From NCBI GenBank assembly GCA_022457065.1, contig JAJGBQ010000001.1, positions 2,294,001 to 2,358,000 on the forward strand: a stretch of DNA of 64,000 bases, read 5' to 3'. Positions 10,919 to 21,168 of this stretch are shown piece by piece (the first letter of the stretch is position 1; every line of letters starts with the position of its first letter). The notes beneath the pieces are model-generated. The model did not search any database, was not told where the DNA came from, and saw nothing but the letters and a program-made list of their open reading frames with translations. Source of the DNA: Curvularia sp. ZM96. Its lineage: Eukaryota; Ascomycota; Dothideomycetes; Pleosporales; Pleosporaceae. The translations under genes and the position numbers were made by a program.

Positions 10919-13334
10919 ATGCTTGGAATCCTCGCCTTAATCAAGACTGTTGTTCACAAGGCCGTCTTGTCTTCCTATAACATGTTGTTCACCCGTCAGT
11001 GGAACGCGCAGGGGATCGAAGGCAAAGACAAAGTCCCCTCTGACTTTCATCATGGTCAAGTAAGTTTCCAAGAGGATCGATTAAGTGCGATGCATCACTG
11101 ACCAAAACTGTTGGCAGATTGCTTCGCGTATCTATATCGATACGAACAAGACGTGGCGCAGCCATCGAGACATGGTCCGTCATGCAGACTCCACGGGCGA
11201 CATCTCGACACTCGTATCTTCAAGCGGTACTGCTAGCAAACGTACATCAAGTCTGGAGACGGACGACACGCTCAGCTGCGCAAGCGAAGATGAAGACCAA
11301 GGAGTATCACTCGTGAAAGCGCTCAAGTCCAAGATTACCAGCCTCGAGCAGCAGTTGTCCAGCAAGGAAGAGGCCTTCGAGGCACTCGGAAAGGAATATA
11401 CGAAGCAGTGCGGGCAGCGAGTCAGGGACAAAGCCCTTGTTGACCAGGCATACGAAGAGGTCCTCCGAATGGAAACCCACTGCAAAGAGATTCAAGACGC
11501 TCACAAGAAAGCCGAAGAACTCTTGCAGGACAAGGTCCATCAGCAGCGAAGCCAGATCCAAGACAAAGACAAAGAATTGGCAAACCTTATCGACGACCAC
11601 CACCTCATTGTCGACACCCTTGAGCAGTCTCACGCCGCAGACCTCGAATCAGTCACCCGAAAGGCTGCAGACGAGCGACGCCAGATGGAGGCCGCCCATT
11701 CAAAAGAATTGCGCGGGCTTACTGAGGCGAACAAGGCAACCCGTTCCGCGTGGGAAAAGACTAAGCAGTCCATGAAGTCTGAGATGAAGCGAATGGATCG
11801 CGACTTTAAGGATAATCTCCAAGCCAACAAGGACGAGATCATGCGGGTAACGGAGCTTTCATATCGCCTCGCCGCTGAGAACCGACTTCTGGCTGGCACG
11901 CTTGACCAGATCCCGGCAGAAGAGATTGATGAACACGCCAATGAGGTACTCGAGGAGGTACGACACACGCGCAAGGAGCTGGATAAGACACAAAACAAGT
12001 TAAAGGTCGCGAACGAGAAGATTGAAAACATACTCGAAGCGATGCAGCAGGAACGAGACCACTGGGAGGCTCATGGCGCCGAAGAGAAAGAAGCTCAGGC
12101 GCAGGTGTACGGCCTTCAGAAGCAAATCGTAGAACTTCAAGAGAAGTTGAAACTTCGCGACAACCTACTTCGGGCTGCGGAAGTCTCTGGCAAAGGCACG
12201 ACTATTACAACCGCGGCCTCGGATACTATCTCTAAGATTGCCTTTGACAACGACGAGCTACAAGTAAAGCTTCACGTTGCGCAAGAAGAGAACGCAACCC
12301 TTCAGGCCAAGCTCAACAAAGTTGACGATGAAAACTGTGCCCTCTGCATGAAGCTCGATACCACAGAAGCGGACCTCCACAAGGCACAAGAGCGCCTTGA
12401 GATGCTCGAAGAAAAGCAAAATCTCATCAACAAAGAACATGAGCTTCTTTTCAAGGCTGTTGAGAATGACAGAGCCCTCACGGCTGAAGACAAAAAGCTT
12501 CTTCAAGAACACCTCCGCGAGACAACCGCTGTTAATGAATATCTGCGGGGTCGCAACTTCGAGCTCAGGAACGAGCTCACCAAAGCCAAAGAGTTTGCGG
12601 AAGTCGTCGTAGACAAATGCAACCTTGAAGTCGACAAAGCGCACAAGAACGCTGATTTCTGGGAGTTGCTGTACTGGGACGAAGCAGTGCCCAAAGTCGA
12701 GCGTCTGACCCAAGAGATTCACGAACTCAACAAGGATTTGGGAAGGGACAACGTCTACGTCCAAGAACGTCTGGAGCGCAACGTAGTTGTCGCAGACAGG
12801 AACGCACTTCGATACGCGTGCAAATACTCCCTGCACGGCGTCGATCCCGACATCATCCCGGCTGAGGTTTACGAGCCTGGCTTTGTACCTGGATGGATCC
12901 CCGCCACCCACGACGCCCTTCGAACTCTACGACCTTTGGGATGGGCTCCAGTTGCTGAACTCGGAAAAGTCTGGCTTGCACCGATGTATAAGCCTTTTAC
13001 TCAAGAAGACGCGGCACACCGCCTGCGGGCTCAACATCAGACCGAGCGTAAAGAACATCGCGCAAAGATGAATGTTTCTCCTCCACTAGAGGCTGATCCA
13101 GAGACGCCATTCGAAGCATCGAGCTCTCAAACCTCGACCCGCGACGTGTATGCCACCCCAGAAACGTATGAAGAATCCTCAGCACCCGCATACAAGTCAG
13201 AGTGGATGAACAAGCGTTCGGAACTCACGCGCGAGGTATATGACGATATGGATACCGACCTGAAGCTGGGAGTACTCCGTATGATTGGTGTCGAGCTGAG
13301 CCCGGAAGTCAATCACGAAGACGAGCTGTTCTGA
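10919..13334 (+). CDS. long coiled-coil protein, function unknown
   Basis: Two exons, 10919-11059 and 11118-13334, giving 785 residues. The 58-nt intron (GTAAGT, branch CACTGAC, acceptor GGCAG) falls between GQ and IASRIYIDTN and keeps the frame. Residues 1-24 (MLGILALIKTVVHKAVLSSY...) form a hydrophobic or amphipathic helix that could tether the protein to a membrane. Residues about 95-610 are almost continuous heptad-type coiled coil, rich in E, K, L and Q, with no Pro-rich breaks. A Ser/Thr-rich acidic segment precedes it (DTLSCASEDED). The tail (about 640-785) has a Pro/Trp-containing part, PGFVPGWIPATHDALRTLRP, and a terminal helix with DMDTDLKLGVLRMIGVEL. No family was recognised; a tethering or cytoskeletal role is a guess. 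Confidence 0.85.
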
Positions 13335-14851
13335 AGGCTCATATAAGCAAAGGCCATGTTCAAGGAAGGCTATGTAAAGGATAATCATGTAAAGGAGGAT
13401 CACATCATGGAGGGTCATGCCAGGAAAGGTTATATCAGGAAACGTTGAGCATACGATGGAGTCAAAACGTTGTATAAATGTATCCGCACGTCGCGAAACG
13501 CGCTGGAGTATTGATGTACTTATCGCTGGGGAGGGAATGAAGTGGCATTTGAGTTTCGGAGCGATGGTTCGCACTAGCATCCTCCCGTGCTGCAGGCAAG
13601 GATCCGTGCATGGCGCCCACATTGCCGGATCCGCGGAAGCGAACTGCACATCATGTTTTGTTTTTGTACATTAGGATACAAAGTTTAATTTCACTACCTA
13701 CTGCTACAATCCTGCTGCTTTGTGTTCTGCATCCTCTGATTCCTGATTTCGATCGTGCCATGTGTGTTCACATGTATCGTTTGCTATCCCCCGCCTCCCT
13801 CACAGATAAACCACTTGAGTCTGCCGCGGAACACAGCGTATCACCTGCCCGAAATCGCTTGAAATTAATTTATACCGAGATACCAGGTACCCCGGCTCGG
13901 ACGTTCGTTGACTGCGCTCAGCAAACGCCACGCGACTTCGCTTACCTAACGGCTGCCTGAGCGGTATGAGCGCGGTGTAGCAGCGCTTGAGCAATTGTGT
14001 CGATGTTATCTCACTTGTCTTCCATGTTCTCAAATACATTGCAGGTGAGATACCTGAAGTGGATGATGTGGACAGGTGATGGTAGCAAAAGCTCAGTCTC
14101 AGCCAATTCACATGCAGCGCATGTTCAAAGATAGTCGCACACCACTTTTGATTTCATCATATCGATTGTGCGGTACATTGTTCAGCACTTGGATTTTCTG
14201 CCAATTTGTACGGATACCCATACAAGATAACCCATAAGCACCTTGCGCAATTGTCTGAAGCTATTGGCGCCGAACAGCTCACTGCGCTCCGCTCGCCACC
14301 CGCACACAAGCCTCACAGCCCTGCGCGACAAACCGGAAATATCCGCGAGCAATTTTAATCCCATAATGGCGCTGTGTTTGACGAATGTTGGCACGGATCT
14401 CTCCGTCTCTTGCCACCAGAAACCCTGGCGGAATCCCCAGAGGGAGCAGTGAAAGCTAGCCCCGACTCCTGTTTGCTAGCGAAGCCGTCATTTCCCCCCA
14501 ACCAGCCCCCGAAGTCCGACTTGTTCCAAGGAGGCTGGGCCAATAAATCGCCTAATCGACAGCAAGTATCCACTTCTCATCGCCCTCTTCGCAGAGGTTC
14601 AACATCACAGTGAAGGCTCACTTGTGCTTTCTGCTACGAGGCCGACTGCCAGCCACCCCAATTGCTTAGACTGCGCCGAGACTCACACGCACACAGCAGC
14701 CATTTGGATTTCAAATTTGCAGCTCTGCTTTCTCACTACAACACCTTTGGTAAGACCTCTCAAACACTCCTTGCGACCACCATTTCAAAGCTTTTCTTAC
14801 CTTTCTACTTCCACCTTTTCCCATCCCTACTACATTGTTTGCTTCAGCAAT
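13335..14851. other. intergenic region with a degenerate minisatellite near its start
   Basis: About 1.5 kb between two same-strand genes. The start has imperfect short repeats (listed separately). Open frames at 13610 and 13800-14111 lack any domain or codon signal. The stretch before 14852 includes CT-rich leader sequence and a GGTAAGACC at about 14750 that could be a 5'UTR donor, which I could not confirm. Confidence 0.45.
13356..13446. repeat. degenerate minisatellite (about 15-17 bp unit)
   Basis: Just after the coiled-coil gene's stop, units resembling ATGTAAAGGATAATC recur five or six times with drift (ATGTAAAGGAGGATC, ATCATGGAGGGTC, ATGCCAGGAAAGG, ATATCAGGAAACG). Seen by eye only. 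Confidence 0.45.
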
Positions 14852-16099
14852 ATGGCTGTTGAAGATTTATTTGAGTCTGAGAGCAACAAGCTGGGCCAGG
14901 AGCCGTACATCCCTCTTGGAGGCGAGCTTTTCGACTTTGGCGGCGAGTTCTTCGATTTCGAGGCCGCTTGCAACAACGGCGCTCCTGTCCCTGAGCAGAT
15001 CTTCGAGGACATGTCGCCAACGTTCTTTGAGGACGCTTTCGTCAACGACAAGGACCTCGAGCACTCATTCGGCAGCAAGAAAAGTTCTGACGACTCTTTT
15101 GAGTTTGACGAGACTTTTGGTGGCCTGGCAGGGGATAACAACTTTGGCTGCTTTGGCAGCGAAGACGTTTTTGCCGGCCTCGGCGGCAACGACCCTTTTG
15201 ACCTTAGTCAAGAATTCGATTTTGGCCAAGTCAGCAATGACACGTTCCTCTGGCCATCCAAGGAGACTGCGGTCGCTGAGCCGGCCACTTCTACTCAGCC
15301 GGTGACAAATACGCGTCCTGCCAAGTCGAAGCAGCCAAAAGTTCTAACTAAGGCCGCAAAAGTAACCAAGACTCCGAGGAAGCCGAAGAAGGCTGCCACT
15401 CCCAAGAAAGGACTCTCCGCAAGCACGCCCCGCGAGCGCTCTATGGAGGAGCTGTTCAATTGCCCCTGGGTTGAACTCACTCATAAGGAAAGGGAGCAGC
15501 TACTCCTTCCCTGGGTCAAAGGCGTTGATCCCATCACCGGGGCAAACATTCCGCCAGAGGAGAGTTCGTTTGCAGCTTCCATCTTCCGGTCTTTCGGACT
15601 GGACTTCAAGAGCCGCAGTGTTAAAACACCAAGCCCGACTATCAATACCCCAGCCAGGTCGTTTTCCTCTCCTTACGAGGCCCTCACTACCGGCATTAAA
15701 ACTCTCACAGACAGTCAAGTCGTTGAGAACCTCATCCAGCTTGCCCTCAGCGAGGGATACGACCTTCGTGGAAACAAGATTACCAACACTCCCGTCCTTT
15801 CCAGCGGCTCTAAAGCATCCAACAACGGCTCCAACATCAATATGACCAACAAAAGCTTCGGTATCCAGACTGCCAACACTTCGGCCACGGGAACCAACAA
15901 CACCGCCGCCGTTCAAGGCTTCGGCTCCACCCATATTACCACCTCCCCTAGCCAGGGCCATGCCTATCCCAACAGCAACGGCAACCTTATGTCACAACCC
16001 ATAAAGATGCCAGCTCCTCCCGCCATCTACGGTAGCACTCGTCAGAAAGAAGCGCTTTTGCGGAACGCGCTGCTACGGGCACAGGGCCGTCGTCGCTAA
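14852..16099 (+). CDS. hypothetical protein: acidic Phe/Gly-rich N-terminus, basic linker
   Basis: A single-exon protein of 415 residues when started at MAVEDLFESES. The frame is open another 76 codons upstream, but that part reads as leader and lacks composition bias, so the internal ATG is preferred. Residues 1-135 are acidic and rich in F, G and D, with repeated FDFGGEFFDFE, FGGLAGDNNFGCFG and FAGLGGNDPFDLS patterns, like a disordered activation domain. Residues about 150-190 are a Lys/Pro/Ala segment (KVTKTPRKPKKAATPKKG) resembling an AT-hook or histone H1 tail. Then comes a short conserved-looking block, MEELFNCPWVELTHKEREQLLLPWVKGVDP, and a helical patch around QVVENLIQLALSEGYDLRG. The tail is Asn/Thr/Ser-rich. 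A nuclear regulatory role is suggested by composition only. Confidence 0.75.
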   Translation: MAVEDLFESESNKLGQEPYIPLGGELFDFGGEFFDFEAACNNGAPVPEQIFEDMSPTFFEDAFVNDKDLEHSFGSKKSSDDSFEFDETFGGLAGDNNFGCFGSEDVFAGLGGNDPFDLSQEFDFGQVSNDTFLWPSKETAVAEPATSTQPVTNTRPAKSKQPKVLTKAAKVTKTPRKPKKAATPKKGLSASTPRERSMEELFNCPWVELTHKEREQLLLPWVKGVDPITGANIPPEESSFAASIFRSFGLDFKSRSVKTPSPTINTPARSFSSPYEALTTGIKTLTDSQVVENLIQLALSEGYDLRGNKITNTPVLSSGSKASNNGSNINMTNKSFGIQTANTSATGTNNTAAVQGFGSTHITTSPSQGHAYPNSNGNLMSQPIKMPAPPAIYGSTRQKEALLRNALLRAQGRRR

Positions 16100-16766
16100 G
16101 TTGACACGAAGCAACATCAACATCGGTCAGGTCATCCAAATGTCTGCCCTGCTTACCATCATCTATCAGCAGGACCCTGCAGCTGAACGCCTTGGTTCAA
16201 GCTCAGGATTGTCGTTGCTAGATTGTACACAACGCAGCGAGCTGCTACGACATTGTGATTGCTCGCGGCTCTTCTTTTCGTTCATGTATCTCTTTTCTCG
16301 CACATGTACCTCTTTCTTCATTCAATCTTTACGGGTTTGCAGTCTTTTCAGGAGTTATTGGCGGACCAATGGACTGGGCGGGCTGGCGATTGAAGTGCTC
16401 TGAGTCAGCAGCGTGAGGTGGAAACCAGAAGCTGGTGACTACCTACTTTTTTCTTCATTCAGATTCAGAACTTGGGGTGTTTTGCGGAGTTATTTGCGCG
16501 TTGATTACACGGAATGGAGAGGAGGAAGCATGAAATTGACAGAATACGGTGGACGCTGGGGTTGAGCTGGAGCTTTGCAGTCAGAAACGCAGACGCGGTT
16601 GCAGCATTCTATCGGCATTGGGTGAGCAATGTACGAGGATTGCCTGAGCATGAGCATTGAGAGCCCTTTTATTTTGATAGATTAAATCGACGAAACTTTC
16701 CAAAAATTGTCCGTCTCTCATGTCTTCCAGTCAAGTAGCGTGCGACATCCTTGCGCGCGCACACAC
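16100..16766. other. convergent intergenic region
   Basis: About 670 bp between the stop codons of the unknown gene and the serine hydrolase gene, presumably 3'UTRs. A 100-codon frame at 16101-16403 starts right after the upstream stop codon and is not supported. Confidence 0.45.
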
Positions 16767-18128
16767 TTACAGCTTCTCCTTCGTCATCTTGGCATACATG
16801 CCCGCCTCGAACTTTCGTTGCAGGACGCAGCACTTGGCGTCGCCCGGCGGAGTAACCTGGCCAGAGTAAATACCACAAAGCCCTGTCTTGCGATCGATCC
16901 ACCAAAGGAGATTCGGTAGTCCGCCCCAAACCATGGTGCCTGCCTGCTTGCCGTCCGCACCATCACCCATCTGCAAGACTCCACCCAGCCCATGATCCTT
17001 CGGAATGTCGAGCGGCAGACCGCCCAGCGCGTTACTAAGCTGTGAAGAAGGAGCAAAGTCAGCGTTGGTTCACAATACACGGGTAAGACAAAGAAGAGAA
17101 ACCGTCAAAGCCACATACCGACTGATCCGACAAAATTGCAGTCAACATCGCCCTACTCGCTTCAGTCAACTGCGGCTTAAACAGCTCATCCACCGACGCC
17201 TTCTTCAGCAGATTTCCCTCTTTCTCAACATCGCAATCCAACACCGCCTTCAGAACCTTCACATACTCCTGTGGGCATGTAAAACTGCCCTGACCACCCA
17301 GACAATCCGCCATCTCGTTTCCTTGCGCATCTAGATAATACAGCGGCGTCGTCGCCGGCCTGCACTTCCCAGATTCTGGATCCCGCTCCGACATATCCGC
17401 CATTCGGGCTTTTAGATCTGGGCGTTGGGAGAGGAAAAATGTGGCGTCGGTTATTCCGAGGGGTCCCCAGAGATTCTCCTTCATGTAGGCTTCGAGCGTC
17501 TGGTTGGTGGTGCGCTCGATGAGAAGGCCTGCGAAGTCAAGTCCTGGGCCGTAGCACCAGCCCTCACCGGGTTCGAACACAAGTGGGCAGTTGAATCGCT
17601 CCAGGAGTTTGCCGCTGCCGTTGGGTGCGCGCTGGTGGTACTGGAGCCATGCGAGAGCTTTTGGGTGCATTACATCGTAGGTGAGACCGCTAGAGTGGGA
17701 TAACAGGCGTCGCAGGGTAATAGGTTGCTTGTGCTTTTCTTCAATCGGTTCGCCTGCATCAGTAAACCCTTTGATCACAGTGAATGATTCTAGTTCCGGG
17801 ATGTGTTTATACACGGGCTCGTCAAGTTGCAGTACCCCGCGCTCAACGAGCTGCATTGCGCAGATCGAGGTCATAAGCTTGGTGCAGGAGGCCACCCACA
17901 TCATGGTGTCGAACTGCATGGGCTTTGCCTTTTCCGGATCCATGGAGGTTTTTCCAAAGGTTTTGGAGTATTTGAAAGTTCCTGGTTGTTTTGCGTTAGA
18001 GAGATAACACAGACTGCGAGGAATGTTTTCTCAGTGACTGTACCATCGCGGTTGATGGCTATGAGAGCACAGCCAGGAATATCGCCCGCGGCAATTGCGT
18101 CGTTGATAGCATTTTCAAAGTCTGCCAT
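16767..18128 (-). CDS. beta-lactamase-fold serine hydrolase (EstB/LovD-like)
   Basis: Three exons on the minus strand: 18044-18128, 17119-17981 and 16767-17039, giving 406 residues. The introns are 62 and 79 nt. Exon joining yields NRDGTFKYSKTFGKTSMDPEKAKPM, matching the usual N-terminal layout of the family. The nucleophile motif S-x-x-K is Ser60-Cys-Thr-Lys63 in MWVASCTKLMTS; Tyr172 in EGWCYGPGLDFAG fits the Y-x-(N/G) position; a W-G-G motif occurs in GTMVWGGLPNLLWW near residue 350. There is no signal peptide, so it is probably intracellular. Relatives include class C beta-lactamases, EstB esterases and LovD-type acyltransferases of polyketide clusters. No polyketide synthase is in the window, so the substrate is unknown. 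Confidence 0.88.
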
Positions 18129-18640
18129 TGTTATGAAGCGAGGGCAGATTGTTGGTTTACTGGGAGCAGGTTTGCCGAAGTATGTCGATCTCAGTAGGCG
18201 TGTTGGTAGACTTGCGAGAATTAGGAATCAGCTGTACGACGAAAATGTAGTTGGAGGTCCGCAGGGTTTTCAAACACTTCCAAGAGAGACGGCACAGAAC
18301 TAAAGTAGTGGGAGTTCTTGTTCCCATGACTGCCCATGTCCTAAGCGCTCGGTGGGACGTGCCCACGCCTCGGCCCACAGCGGGGTTTCGGACGAATGTG
18401 AAATAGCCATATCAGTCAGGCACCCCAGCTGATACTGAGCTGAAGTAATCATGGATTCAATCCTACGAAGTACATTCTGACCCACTTCATACGAAGTAGG
18501 CAGTAAGGCTTACTTTAGTAATATCTTAACTCTATGCTCATTGGAACGTAGCTGTGCCACACGTCTAAACTGCCGCAAGCTCGGTAGCTGAAAAATCCTT
18601 TCTCTCCTATATTTGCTGAAACAGGAGAATGCTGGCCAGT

Positions 18641-18740
18641 GGCTGTAGTTGTCACAGCTGTCTATTGTTACGGTCCTCTTTTTGAAGTAACTGCCGTTGT
18701 TACAGTGATGTAACATTTATCATGTTTCTAGCACTTACAA
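18641..18740. repeat. degenerate tandem repeat, locus A
   Basis: Two drifted copies of a roughly 70-bp unit: one with GGCTGTAGTTGTCACAG..TGTCTATTG (from 18641) and one with GTCCTC..TTTGAAGTAACTG..GTTGTTACAG..CTAGCACTTACA (18673-18740). The same unit occurs twice at 21728-21862 in the same orientation. Confidence 0.5.
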
Positions 18741-18982
18741 CGCCATTTTAACTGTTGCAAATCAGCTCAACAGTTGAACGTTTTCCACACTAAACTTTCA
18801 GGAGTAGCGGTAACTATCGGAGCCATTTATTATTTGCTAGGTTGGCTTTATGGCTTTACTGGGTTGTGGGAGAGTCCTGTTCGTCGATGAAACACTTGGT
18901 AGTACATTTTGCTAACGCTACATGTGCCTCGGTACAAAACTATGGTCGTAACCACATGTTTTGCAAGCGCCGCATTAGTTTC

Positions 18983-19010
18983 GGCTTAGTCCTCCGGATG
19001 AGGCTAAGCC
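18983..19010. repeat. imperfect inverted repeat (hairpin)
   Basis: GGCTTAG and CCTC pair with GAGG and CTAAGCC around a CGGAT loop, an 11-bp stem with one bulged T. It lies in non-coding repeat-rich DNA and its role is unknown. Confidence 0.5.
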
Positions 19011-19903
19011 TTTTCTGTCTCTCAACCCCTTACGTGTCTCGAGCCGTGATATCCACTCGTATGATCCAAGACCAGATTGACCCGAGTGGGGTCATCGAAG
19101 AGACAAGATGGAAATTCAAATAGTCGAAATTTTCTATAGCTATATCATCAGAATCTATTATACATGAAGCTACCCTACAGAGTCTCTTCTAGGAGGTATT
19201 CTTGTAGACAGCGTAAGTGGGGCTAAGCTTCTGCCGAGGAGTACTAGTAACCCTGTGTGCACCGGCACATCAGTAGAGTGATTTTGATTTCGCGCAGCAA
19301 AAGCCGTATAGCGCCACATGACAAAAGTGCGACCAGAATAGATATCGGAGTTGGGATTCTGCTTTAGTTACTATCACCTCTAAGAAATCCATGTTGGATG
19401 TAACCTGACGTATTTAGAATAGCTTCTTCGCAACAATATCGTATGAATATTCGCTAAAATACCTATCCTCTACGCTGTTACTACAGTATAGATAGACGCT
19501 AAGATATATATCTGCAGTGCGGTTGAAACGCTTATTGTATAATTTGATGTATGCGTCGAACATTTCATCGGTCGTCTTGTCAAAGTGAGACGTGAACAGT
19601 AACGACTCTCAAAGAATGCTGCTCAAGACAATCCAGCAGAGCTGTCAACAATCAAACTGGATAAAGCTCATCAAGTCAGGCCAAGGTGATATAGGAATTA
19701 CGTCAAACTAAGCTGAGATTTTGAAATTTTGATCAAGCTAGGTCGAACCCTCTGGCTTGACGAAATTGACCCGTCTTGATATAGGCGCAACATCACATGA
19801 AAGACAGTTAGAGATCCTAAATTAATCACGTAATAGCCGTGACTCCTATGACTACGTGACTTGCTAGACCGTACTAAGAAACATTCTTCATAATGATTGA
19901 CTA

Positions 19904-21168
19904 TCAGGCCTGCTCATCTATTACTTCAACACCTTTGGACGTCTTCAATGCCCATAGCATAATCAAATGATCGTCTCGAAGACTCTGCAACTTAACATCG
20001 TTCTTGTAGCTATCCTCGCCCCGTATAACCTCCGCCATTCCTGCTATTTGTGTCAACGGATCTTCGGGCTCGACTTCAGGAAACTGATCAAAGTGGGTGG
20101 TCCATGGGCCAGGATCGAACTGTTCAACAGCATCTGTCAATACATGATAGTCAAAATCTGTGAGATCATTTTTGAAATTCACATCTGAAACTCGTCAGTG
20201 ACAAATACAGGAGCATTTTGGGACTACTTACTACCAAAAGGACAATCCCTGTCATGGGTGTCTGCCGTTTCGCACCACATGCAATGATGTCCTGCACCGA
20301 CCGCGTTGGTAATCCCAGACAAATACGGGTACGCAGGTAGCGGCTGCTGTGAAGACATGGCCATAGCATTTGGATTGCTGAAGGGAAATGCGGGCTGCAT
20401 TGTCGACGTTGGTAGTCCTGCTGGCACTTCCCGTGGACCATAGGGATTCATGTATTGATGATGTGGCCGTATACTGTATACGTATTGAAGATGGGTCGAC
20501 CGAGGCGGTTGTGGCATCATCGGAGGCGGTGGCCCTGGTAGCGTTGGTAGCGGTTGTGGTAGCATTGGAAGCAGTGGTTGTGGGAGTGGTTGTAGCAGCG
20601 GTCGTGGCAGAGGTTGTGGCATCATTGGAGGCGGCGGCGCAAGCGATAGCATCGCCTGATCGACAACATCGAAAGGCCGAACAGTAGAAATGGACGATTG
20701 CCTTTCGTATATCCTATCCCAGTACAGCTTCAAGCGTATGTCTGTACTAATAGGATAGGTCGGTATCTGTCCACGCGATGACATTGGCAGACCCAAAAGC
20801 TGGCGTATCTCGTGGATAATCCGCAGGTGCTGCGCCGCTGTGCCAGACAATACTCCCCTCAGGTTCGGATCACTGGCTCCTTTTATCCATAGAAGTGTTA
20901 TTTTGTCATACTCCTCACAATCGGTACTGGTCTCGACGGCGATCAGCAAGTCCTCGGGCTTTTCGAAGCCCCAGGTCATCGCGAGACAGTCATCTTGGAC
21001 GGAGCGGTACCTCCAATATCCTCCCTGGAGGTGGGATACATCGAGGGCGCGAACGAAGTGGCTGAAGTTTCCATCCTGTTGGTGGGAAGTTCCACGATAT
21101 GCTGAATGATAGCCTGTGGAGGTCGAGGGACCATTGTTGTTTGTCGGAAAAGGGTTGAAGGGATCCAT
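19904..21168 (-). CDS. orphan Pro-rich protein with a C/H zinc-knuckle-like motif
   Basis: Two exons, 20232-21168 and 19904-20184, giving 405 residues from MDPFNPFPTNNNG. The 47-nt intron (GTAAGT..TTTCAG) joins DCPFG to NVNFKNDLTD. The N-terminal half holds a folded-looking region (FVRALDVSHLQGGYWRYRSV, EDLLIAVETSTDCEEYDKIT, HLRIIHEIRQLLGLPM). Residues about 200-260 are a Pro/Leu/Gln-rich repeat of the PQPLPxPLL type. Then comes C-x2-C-x5-H-x3-C (HHCMWCETADTHDRDC), similar in layout to a retroviral-type zinc knuckle (normally C-x2-C-x4-H-x4-C). The C-terminal exon is acidic. The frame is open 72 codons upstream of the chosen ATG. I recognise no family; a domesticated Gag-like origin is possible but unproven. 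Confidence 0.65.

Larger units (their letters stand above)
18129..19903. other. long AT-richer gap with repeat remnants
   Basis: About 1.8 kb with no intact gene. It is visibly richer in A/T than the housekeeping regions and carries degenerate repeats shared with 21.7-21.9 kb, a hairpin at 18983-19010 and a 64-codon open stretch on the minus strand at 19417-19608 that lacks a start. It looks like decayed repeat DNA, possibly affected by RIP mutation, but I recognise no transposon domain. Confidence 0.45.

Noticed and set aside
12258..12911. 217-codon antisense frame in the coiled-coil gene
   Set aside because: Complement of a Lys/Glu/Leu-rich coiled coil, which leaves open Phe/Leu/Val-rich shadows; no start context or domain.
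14624..14851. 76-codon N-terminal extension of the unknown nuclear-type protein
   Set aside because: Composition is that of a CT-rich leader and the acidic domain starts cleanly at 14852.
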